From contig CAMLPZ010000094.1 in assembly GCA_946482045.1 (NCBI GenBank), positions 1 to 14,027 on the forward strand: a stretch of DNA of 14,027 bases, in the 5' to 3' direction. Positions 6,998 to 12,592 of this stretch are shown here, one piece after another. Position numbers and translations under genes: made by a program. The stretch is from an uncultured Asticcacaulis sp. (lineage in GTDB: Bacteria; Pseudomonadota; Alphaproteobacteria; Caulobacterales; Caulobacteraceae). Every line of letters begins with the position of its first letter. The first letter of the stretch is position 1. The notes under the pieces were generated by a model that saw only the letters and a list, made by a program, of their open reading frames with translations, had not been told where the DNA came from and searched no databases.

Positions 6998-7123
6998 CTA
7001 CCTCTGGGTCAGACGAGTCGGCATGCGTACCATGAAACGGGACTTGCCACTATCACCGCCCGCCCGGCAACCGCAGGTACCAGACGTCGGGTTTTGCGTC
7101 ACGGCGTGGAAGATGAATTTCAT
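6998..7123 (-). CDS. Possible small ORF (41 codons) leading the sensor kinase operon
   Basis: An ATG at 7121-7123 opens a 41-codon frame that stops with TAG at 6998-7000, 4 bases before the kinase ATG. The kinase ribosome-binding site lies over this stop, as in coupled gene pairs. A GGAAG ribosome-binding site sits 5 bases before the small ORF's ATG. The product starts MKFIFHAV, has a T-C-G-C-R motif in the middle and is basic at the end; no family is recognised. By hand count about 28 of 40 third positions are G or C, compatible with coding but not proof. It could be a real small protein, a translated leader controlling kinase expression, or chance. The GGAAG is part of a hairpin with codons 4-6 (see the dyad at 7108-7133). 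Confidence 0.42.
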   Translation of the reverse strand: MKFIFHAVTQNPTSGTCGCRAGGDSGKSRFMVRMPTRLTQR

Positions 7124-7133
7124 GTGATCTTCC
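7108..7133 (-). promoter_or_regulatory. Dyad that would fold over the ribosome-binding site of the small ORF
   Basis: GGAAGAT (7108-7114) and ATCTTCC (7127-7133) are perfect 7-base inverted arms with a 12-base spacer. In the - strand transcript the 5' arm contains the GGAAG ribosome-binding site of the small ORF and the 3' arm is its codons 4-6, with the AUG in the loop. A second overlapping palindrome, ATGAA-T-TTCAT (7113-7123), shares the region. It could act as an RNA switch or thermosensor, or as an operator in DNA for the divergent genes. No clear promoter was found in 7124-7243. Confidence 0.4.
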
Positions 7134-7243
7134 CGTGTGTTCTTTGGTGATTAAGGACTTGCGGGCCAAGATAAAATCGGGAAACAATACTGCGCCGGAA
7201 CGAAACCGTCCTTACGGCGGCATTCCTGGAATACGGAGTAGTA

Positions 7244-7714
7244 ATGACGAAGGTCATCGAGAGATCGCGCGCGGCTCAGGTACTTTTGATCGAGGACAAC
7301 CGTGGCGACGCCGTCCTGACCCGCCGGGCCTTCAAGCGCGCGACCCTGGCTAACGAAATCACGATCGCAGAAACCGGTGAAGCCGGGCTGAACATTCTGC
7401 GCCGCCAGGGCGAGCATGAAGGTGCCCCACGGCCAGATATCATCCTGCTCGACCTGAACCTGCCGCATATGCACGGCCAGGACTTCCTGAAGGAAGTGAA
7501 GTCGGATCCGGACCTGCGCCAGATTCCGGTCATCATCCTGTCCAGTTCCAGCGCCGATTCGGATGTCGAGAACTGCTACGACCGCCACGCCAACGGCTAC
7601 ATTACCAAGCCGGTGACCAACGATACCTATGACGAGATCGTCAACAAGATCGAGCAGTACTGGTTCGGGCTGATGCAACTGCCGCCGGACGGCAAGCCAG
7701 CCACGCTAAACTGA
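7244..7714 (+). CDS. Second single-domain response regulator, Rcp1-like
   Basis: This 156-residue receiver-only protein has E17-D18, phospho-acceptor D70 in LLDLNLP, the SSSS run at 100-103, and K122 in TKPV. It is clearly a paralogue of the regulator at 4972-5424, sharing EDNRGD, LLDLNLP, IPVIILSSS, KPV and an IEQ...LP end, but differs in the helices that usually choose partners. GGAG 7 bases before the ATG supports the start. It is transcribed away from the kinase from a 120-base region (7124-7243) not taken up by the small ORF. It ends 9 bases from the convergent alkB stop. It may be a second acceptor for the same kinase, a phosphate sink, or a partner of a kinase elsewhere. Output proteins are not visible here. 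Confidence 0.92.
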   Translation: MTKVIERSRAAQVLLIEDNRGDAVLTRRAFKRATLANEITIAETGEAGLNILRRQGEHEGAPRPDIILLDLNLPHMHGQDFLKEVKSDPDLRQIPVIILSSSSADSDVENCYDRHANGYITKPVTNDTYDEIVNKIEQYWFGLMQLPPDGKPATLN

Positions 7715-7727
7715 GATGTGGTCTCAG
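7711..7727. terminator. Small inverted repeat between convergent genes, possible two-way terminator
   Basis: CTGAGA (7711-7716), TGTGG and TCTCAG (7722-7727) make a perfect 6-base stem with a 5-base loop. Both stop codons lie within the arms: TGA on + at 7712-7714 for the response regulator, and TGA on - at 7724-7726 for alkB. No T-run follows on either side, so termination by this hairpin alone would be weak. It is the only candidate in the 9-base gap. Confidence 0.3.
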
Positions 7728-8359
7728 CGGGCCTTGCGGATTGTCAGGTTAAGGCGCCGGCGGCCAAGCTCAGGGTGCAAACCGTCCTTCAGGGGCGCGA
7801 TGCCGTGATAGGCCATCCGCGCCGGACCACCCCACACCACGACATCGCCGTGATTGAGCGCGATCCGCGCCTGCGGGTCGCTGCGTTTAAGGCCGCCGAA
7901 CAGAAAGGTTGCTGAAAGCCCCAGCGACACCGAGACGATCGGCGCGTTGCGGTCGACCTCGTCACGGTCCTGATGCAATCCCATGCGCGCGCCGGGTTCA
8001 TAACGGTTGATCAGGCAGGCGTCGGGCTGGAAGCCTTCAAACCCGGCGGCAGTGGCGGCGCGCACGGCCAGGGCGTGAAGCAACGCCGGCATCTCAGGCC
8101 ACGGCTGCCCCGTCAACGGATCGGCAGGCGAATAGCGATATCCCTTGAGATCGGTCACCCAGCCGGCGGCGCCGCAATTGGTCATGGCGACCGACATGGT
8201 GCCCCCGCCGGGCACCTGCATGACGCGAAACGGCGCGGCCTTGCTGAGTCGTTCGACCTCGGACAAAATCGCGCCCGACTCCGCCAGGGCAAAACCGCGT
8301 AGGATCGTCACGCCCTCGGGCGATGACTCTGCGAACAGGGTCAGTTGGTCAGGCGGCAT
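7724..8359 (-). CDS. alkB: AlkB, alpha-ketoglutarate-dependent DNA-repair dioxygenase
   Basis: AlkB uses Fe(II), O2 and 2-oxoglutarate to remove alkyl groups oxidatively from 1-methyladenine and 3-methylcytosine in DNA and RNA. With the chosen start the protein has 211 residues, against 216 in E. coli. It shares long blocks with E. coli AlkB, including GGTMSVAMTNCG-like sequence at 52-63, QPDACLINRY, IVSVSLGL, FGGLKR and HGDVVVWGG. Iron ligands are H129, D131 and H185; R202 and R208 bind 2-oxoglutarate (E. coli R204, R210). The frame extends upstream to 8488, but those 43 residues look unlike AlkB and lie inside the previous gene. The ATG at 8357-8359 gives MPPDQLTLF, close to the E. coli N-terminus. 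It overlaps the preceding dioxygenase gene by 11 bases and is the last gene of the operon led by ada. Confidence 0.96.
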   Translation of the reverse strand: MPPDQLTLFAESSPEGVTILRGFALAESGAILSEVERLSKAAPFRVMQVPGGGTMSVAMTNCGAAGWVTDLKGYRYSPADPLTGQPWPEMPALLHALAVRAATAAGFEGFQPDACLINRYEPGARMGLHQDRDEVDRNAPIVSVSLGLSATFLFGGLKRSDPQARIALNHGDVVVWGGPARMAYHGIAPLKDGLHPELGRRRLNLTIRKAR

Positions 8360-9041
8360 CGTGGAAGATGATCCCCAAGGCCCGGCGCTTGCCCGACCGG
8401 ATGCGGCTGACGCCGTGGCGCATATTGACGCGGTAATCGCCATGCGATCCGCGGACCGGACGGTAATGGACGGCAAAGATGACGGCATCCCCCTGCTGAA
8501 GCGGTACGACTTCGACGCGCGACTGCATGCGAGGCCTCTGCTCAGTCAGGACGAACTGGCCACCGGTGAAATCCTCCTCCGGCTGCGACAACAGGACCGC
8601 CACCTGCAGCGGGAAGACGAGATCGCCATAAAGGTCCTGATGAAGGCAGTTGTAGTCACCCGGCCCGTAGTTGAGCATCAGAGGCGTCGGCCGCAGTTGG
8701 CCGGCGGCATGGCATTGCTCAAGATACGCGCCGTGGTCAGCCGGGTAACGGATATCAATCCCCATCCGCGCGTTCCACCGTCCGGCGATCGCGGCTAGCG
8801 GCGGGTAAAGGCCTGCGCGCAAGCTCGCCACCAGGGGCGGCAAAGGGTATGCGAAGTACTTGTAATCGCCGCTGCCAAAGCCATGCCGCGCCATATGGAT
8901 ATGGCTGCGATACGCGCCCGTGACATAGAGGGTATTCAGCTCGTGGCACTGGTCCGGATCGATCAGGCCGGGCAGGACGGCGCAGCCATGCGCGTTCAAC
9001 TCCGCTTCCACCGCCAGCCAGTCGCAGTCCTCAGGCGTCAT
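8349..9041 (-). CDS. 2OG-Fe(II) dioxygenase, not AlkB, in the ada operon
   Basis: The product has 230 residues from the chosen start. It shows the double-stranded beta-helix iron motif H134-Q-D136 followed by L-Y-G-D-L-V-F-P-L-Q-V-A-V-L-L-S, a distal H209 in MRHGVS, and a basic patch with R219/R220 that probably binds 2-oxoglutarate, ending ALGIIFHDA. It lacks the AlkB signatures and resembles a bacterial family of uncharacterised 2OG-Fe(II) oxygenases. The substrate is unknown; its position makes a damaged nucleobase or a repair-related protein plausible (inference). The start chosen is the ATG at 9039-9041, which overlaps the ada stop as ATGA. The frame continues 31 residues further upstream, but that part lies inside ada. 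The stop overlaps alkB by 11 bases, so translational coupling along ada, this gene and alkB is likely. Confidence 0.87.
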   Translation of the reverse strand: MTPEDCDWLAVEAELNAHGCAVLPGLIDPDQCHELNTLYVTGAYRSHIHMARHGFGSGDYKYFAYPLPPLVASLRAGLYPPLAAIAGRWNARMGIDIRYPADHGAYLEQCHAAGQLRPTPLMLNYGPGDYNCLHQDLYGDLVFPLQVAVLLSQPEEDFTGGQFVLTEQRPRMQSRVEVVPLQQGDAVIFAVHYRPVRGSHGDYRVNMRHGVSRIRSGKRRALGIIFHDAA

Positions 9042-10108
9042 CGACCGGCCTCGCGCTGCAAAAGGACGCGCTTGCGCTCGGCGCCCCAGCGATAGCCGCT
9101 TATCGCGCCATCGGTCCGGACGATGCGGTGACATGGCACCAGCAATGCCAGCGTGTTGGCCGCGCAGGCGCCGGCGACGGCGCGCGCCGCCTTAGGATCG
9201 CCGATACGCTCGGCCAGTTCGGCATAGCTCAGCGTCTGACCCGCCGGGATTCGCCGCAGCGCCGCCCACACCTTCTGCTGGAAGGCCGTACCGCGGATAT
9301 CCAGCGGCAGGTCAAGACCCTTCTCTGGGCCCTTTTTCGGATGGTCGACAAGGCCGACCACCTCGGCCACCCGGCGCTCGAACGCTTCGTCGCCGCCGAT
9401 CAGCTGCGCCTTCGGAAAGCGATCCTGTAGCTCGCGCACCAGCGTATCAGGCTCGTCGCCCAGCGCCACCGAACAGATGCCCTTGTCGCTTTCCGCAACC
9501 AGCATGGCGCCAAGGCTGGTCGCTGCGACGGCGAAGCGCACCTCGGTGCCATCTCCGCCATTCTTGAACCGGGTCGGCGTCATGCCAAGGATAGCATTGG
9601 ACGCTTCGTAGAACCGGCCATTCGAGTTGAAACCGGCGTCGTAAAGCGCATCGGTCACCCGCCCTTCGCCCGAAAGCGCCTCCCGCACTCGACGGGCACG
9701 ATTCGCCTTCGCATAGGCCTTGGGCGTCAGGCCGGTCGCAGCCTTGAAGACACGGTGGAAGTGAAACGGGCTGAGCCCCGCCTGCCCCGCCAGTTGTTCC
9801 AGCGTCGGTTCGCTTTCCGCCGTTTCGATTTGGCGGCAAGCCGCGGCGATCATCCCGGCCCGGGCGCTGCCAAGCGGCTGTTCCGGTTTGCAGCGTAGGC
9901 AGGGACGGAAGCCTGCGGCACGCGCATCCTCCGGCCCGGTATAGAAGCGTATATTTTCCGGCTTCGGCGTGCGCGCGCCGCACGATGGGCGACAGAACAC
10001 CCCCGTGGTGACGACGGCATAGACAAACTGTCCATCCGCGTGCGCATCGCGGTCGCGGATGGTCTGCATGCGCGTGTCTATGGGGATCGCGGTCATAATC
10101 TCTAACAT
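9038..10108 (-). CDS. ada: Ada, bifunctional methylated-DNA methyltransferase and transcription activator
   Basis: Ada takes methyl groups from DNA phosphotriesters (N-terminal domain) and from O6-methylguanine (C-terminal domain), and once methylated activates its own operon. The protein has 356 residues. Its N-terminal zinc site is C39, C43, C70 and C73 (E. coli C38, C42, C69, C72), with C39 the phosphotriester acceptor. An AraC-type helix-turn-helix region follows (about 85-180), including LSPFHFHRVFKAATGLTPKAY. The C-terminal MGMT domain carries V-P-C326-H-R, the O6-methylguanine acceptor (E. coli C321). The start is the ATG at 10106-10108, because AAGGAG lies 8 bases before it (10117-10122). 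Two earlier in-frame ATGs, at 10147 and 10132, lack such a site and add residues not seen in Ada. Its last bases overlap the next dioxygenase gene by 4. Autoregulation is expected, but no convincing E. coli-type Ada box was found. Confidence 0.95.
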   Translation of the reverse strand: MLEIMTAIPIDTRMQTIRDRDAHADGQFVYAVVTTGVFCRPSCGARTPKPENIRFYTGPEDARAAGFRPCLRCKPEQPLGSARAGMIAAACRQIETAESEPTLEQLAGQAGLSPFHFHRVFKAATGLTPKAYAKANRARRVREALSGEGRVTDALYDAGFNSNGRFYEASNAILGMTPTRFKNGGDGTEVRFAVAATSLGAMLVAESDKGICSVALGDEPDTLVRELQDRFPKAQLIGGDEAFERRVAEVVGLVDHPKKGPEKGLDLPLDIRGTAFQQKVWAALRRIPAGQTLSYAELAERIGDPKAARAVAGACAANTLALLVPCHRIVRTDGAISGYRWGAERKRVLLQREAGR

Positions 10109-10132
10109 AGGATATTCTCCTTCCTCTGACAT

Positions 10133-10160
10133 CCCTCGATGGATCACATCCTACTGAGGG
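10133..10160 (-). promoter_or_regulatory. Nested imperfect dyad in the ada leader
   Basis: CCCTC (10133-10137) pairs with GAGGG (10156-10160), and inside it GGAT (10141-10144) pairs with ATCC (10148-10151) around a 3-base loop. The structure lies just upstream of the ada ribosome-binding site. It could be an operator for Ada or an RNA stem in the leader. The stems are short and the signal is modest. Confidence 0.28.
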
Positions 10161-10225
10161 CGCATTGTCCCAGCGCTCCACTCCTTGCGATCAAATTCGG
10201 AAATCTGTCGCGAACGAAATCGCTT

Positions 10226-10265
10226 AATCCATATGGATTTTTTGCAGTCTCTTAACCTCCTTAAG
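10226..10265. promoter_or_regulatory. Palindromes in the divergent ada/tamA control region
   Basis: The 168-base gap between ada and tamA must hold promoters for both directions. AATCCATATGGATT (10226-10239) is a perfect 14-base palindrome, and CTTAA-CCTCC-TTAAG (10251-10265) is an inverted repeat with 5-base arms. On + a poor promoter-like pair, TTGCAG (10242-10247) and GTCTAT (10265-10270), would start transcription at or near the tamA ATG. That fits the absence of a ribosome-binding site there. No regulator is recognised, and on - no promoter for ada stands out. Confidence 0.35.
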
Positions 10266-10276
10266 TCTATGCGTTC

Positions 10277-12592
10277 ATGACGAACGCCAGTGAGAGGGCG
10301 ATACACATTTCTAAGCCAAGGGTCAGATCGCGCCTGTACGCCGGGTCCGGAAAACTGGCCTGGTGCCTTATCGCACCTGCGGCCCTGTGCAGCCTGGCCG
10401 CCGCCGCACAAGACGTACCGCCCAGTACGCAGGCCGCGCCAGGTCTGACCACCCCATCCGCTGAGCCGCCAAGCGTCATGGTGCCTCTGCCCTTGCCGCC
10501 GGCGCTCGAAAAAAAAGACGAAGACAAGACGGACGACAAGGACGCGGCCACGCCGGATGCGCCCGTCGCGCCGCCACCGCCCGGCACGCCGACCATCACC
10601 CTGCCGTCACCGCCCGAAACCGAGCAGCCCATCCCGCCGCCAGCCTCACTGGATACGCCCATCGTCAGCGATGCCGACTTCGACGCCGCCCTGCCGGCAC
10701 TCGAAGCCGGTGAGGTTCCCGAAGGCACGGTCCAGGTCGACGCGGGCCAGCAACTGGCGCCTGTCGAGACGCCGGAGGATGCCGAACTGGCGCAAGCCCT
10801 GGCGCCGATCTCAGGTTACGATGTCCAGCCGGTCGATATTGGCGCAGCCCCCGAAACGCCGCCCAGCATCGTCTACTCGACGCAGGTCAGCGGCTTGAAG
10901 GCGATTGGCCAGGACGACCGTTTCGAGGATCTGAGCGCGCTGGAAAACGGCAAGGGCAAGGCCGCCAATGCCGCCATGGTCCGCGCCCGCGCCAATGAAG
11001 ACCAGGCGCTGGCCGTCCGGCTGATGAAGTCGGCTGGCTATTACGACGGCAAGGTGACGACGACCATCACGGCGCCTGCGACGGAAGGCAGTCCGATCGT
11101 GGCGACGCTGACGGCCCAACCCGGAACGCCCTACAAGCTGGGCGAAATCACGATCGACGCGAAACCCACCGTGCCTGAAACCTTGATGCGCGATGCACTG
11201 CCACTCAAGACCGGCGATGTCATCTCGGCCAATTCCGTGCTGGCGGCCGAGGCCAATGTCGGCGTCGTGCTGCCGCGCAACGGCTACCCCTTCGCCAAGG
11301 TCGGCGCACGCGACATTGTGCTCGATCCGCAAACCCATGTCGGCGACTACACGCTCAAGGTTGATACCGGCAACCGCTCGCGCTTCGGCAAGGTCACGAC
11401 CGACGGCGACCTGGCGTTTGATGCCGACCACATCGCCGTCCTGACGCGCTTCGACCAGGGCGAACTTTACGACAGCCGCATGGTCGATGACCTGCGTCAG
11501 GCCCTGGTCTCCACCAGCCTGTTCCGCACGGTCTCGGTCGAAGCCACGCCCACCGGCGTCATCGACGGCGAAGGTGTCGAAACGGTCGATCTGGTCGTCC
11601 ACCAGAACGCTGGCCCGCCACGCACCCTGTCTGCCGAGGTCGGCTTCGCTACCGGCCAGGGCGCGACGGCCGAAGGCACCTGGACGCACCGCAACTTCTT
11701 CCCGCCCGAAGGCGCGCTGATCGCCCATGGCATCATCGGCACACAGGAACAGGGCCTGGATCTGACTTACCGCCGCTCGAACTTCAAAAAGCGCGACCTG
11801 ACCCTGTCCCTATCGGTGAGTGCCGATCACCAGATCTACGACGCGTATCAGGCCTACACGACCGGCCTTACCGGCTCGCTGGCGCGCGTCTCGACGCCGA
11901 TTTGGCAGAAGGAATGGACCTGGTCGATCGGCGCCGAGCTTCTGGCATCGCGCGAAAAGGCAACCATCGCTAACACGACGCTATCGGCCTTCGAGACCTA
12001 TTATCTCGCCAATATCCCGGCGCGGCTGGGCTACGACCAGAGCGACGACCTGCTGAATCCGACCAAGGGCTACCGGCTGGCTATCCAGGGCGGCCCACAG
12101 TTCTCGCTGTCGGGCACTGCCGCCTCAACCTTCCGGACCGTGCTCGACGCCAGCTATTACAAGGCCTTCGGCGCCAAGATCGTCCTGGCGACGCGCGCCC
12201 GTATCGGCTCGCTGACCGGCGGCGGGACCGCCGACATCGCACCATCGCGCCGGCTCTATGCGGGTGGCGGAGGTTCGGTGCGCGGCTTCGCCTATCAGGG
12301 GCTTGGGCCTCTGGATGCCACGGGCGATCCAACCGGCGGTCGCAGCCTGTTTGAAGCCTCGGCAGAAGTACGCTACCGCTGGGGCGACTGGGGCGTCGTC
12401 CCCTTCGTCGATGTCGGCCAGGTCTACGACGCACAATTTCCGGAATTTTCCGACATGCGCGTCGGCATCGGCGTCGGTGCCCGCCTTTATTCCAATTTCG
12501 GCCCCATCCGCATCGATGTCGCCACGCCAATCGATCGCCGCACCGATGAACCGCAATTCGCGCTTTATGTCGGCATCGGGCAGGCTTTTTGA
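10277..12592 (+). CDS. tamA: TamA-like Omp85 outer-membrane assembly protein
   Basis: The 771-residue outer-membrane protein pairs with the inner-membrane-anchored TamB to form the translocation and assembly module, which helps insert some outer-membrane proteins and moves lipid. A signal peptide with a long basic N-region ends near AAAAQ (about residue 45). A Pro/Ala/Asp-rich, low-complexity stretch follows (about 46-200), then POTRA-like domains (about 200-445) and a 16-strand-type barrel (about 446-771). The barrel carries the Omp85 motif V668-R-G-F671 and ends in an aromatic residue (GIGQAF), as needed for membrane insertion. E. coli TamA has 577 residues; most of the difference is the low-complexity insert. 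The ATG at 10277 is the first possible start after an in-frame TAA at 10262-10264, and no clear ribosome-binding site precedes it. The stop overlaps the start of tamB (TGATG). A BamA paralogue is the alternative, but the tamB neighbour argues for TamA. Confidence 0.9.
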   Translation: MTNASERAIHISKPRVRSRLYAGSGKLAWCLIAPAALCSLAAAAQDVPPSTQAAPGLTTPSAEPPSVMVPLPLPPALEKKDEDKTDDKDAATPDAPVAPPPPGTPTITLPSPPETEQPIPPPASLDTPIVSDADFDAALPALEAGEVPEGTVQVDAGQQLAPVETPEDAELAQALAPISGYDVQPVDIGAAPETPPSIVYSTQVSGLKAIGQDDRFEDLSALENGKGKAANAAMVRARANEDQALAVRLMKSAGYYDGKVTTTITAPATEGSPIVATLTAQPGTPYKLGEITIDAKPTVPETLMRDALPLKTGDVISANSVLAAEANVGVVLPRNGYPFAKVGARDIVLDPQTHVGDYTLKVDTGNRSRFGKVTTDGDLAFDADHIAVLTRFDQGELYDSRMVDDLRQALVSTSLFRTVSVEATPTGVIDGEGVETVDLVVHQNAGPPRTLSAEVGFATGQGATAEGTWTHRNFFPPEGALIAHGIIGTQEQGLDLTYRRSNFKKRDLTLSLSVSADHQIYDAYQAYTTGLTGSLARVSTPIWQKEWTWSIGAELLASREKATIANTTLSAFETYYLANIPARLGYDQSDDLLNPTKGYRLAIQGGPQFSLSGTAASTFRTVLDASYYKAFGAKIVLATRARIGSLTGGGTADIAPSRRLYAGGGGSVRGFAYQGLGPLDATGDPTGGRSLFEASAEVRYRWGDWGVVPFVDVGQVYDAQFPEFSDMRVGIGVGARLYSNFGPIRIDVATPIDRRTDEPQFALYVGIGQAF

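Noticed and set aside
7124..7243. An EcfG-type (GGAAC...CGTT) promoter between the small ORF and the second response regulator
   Set aside because: GGAAC occurs, but no CGTT lies at the needed spacing on either strand. No clear sigma70-like pair was found either.
8360..8488. A 43-residue N-terminal extension of AlkB
   Set aside because: It is Ser/Ala-rich low-complexity sequence inside the previous gene. The ATG at 8357-8359 gives the length and N-terminus of E. coli AlkB.
9042..9134. A 31-residue N-terminal extension of the non-AlkB dioxygenase
   Set aside because: It is Arg-rich mirror sequence inside ada. The ATGA overlap at 9038-9041 is a standard coupled start.
10109..10147. A longer N-terminus for Ada from the ATGs at 10147 or 10132
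   Set aside because: A strong AAGGAG sits 8 bases before the ATG at 10106-10108, and Ada homology begins there, with cysteines only one residue off the E. coli positions.
10811..11728. A 305-codon - strand frame antisense to tamA
   Set aside because: It lies wholly within the Omp85 gene, shows Arg/Gly-rich composition without motifs, and has no ribosome-binding site that stands out.
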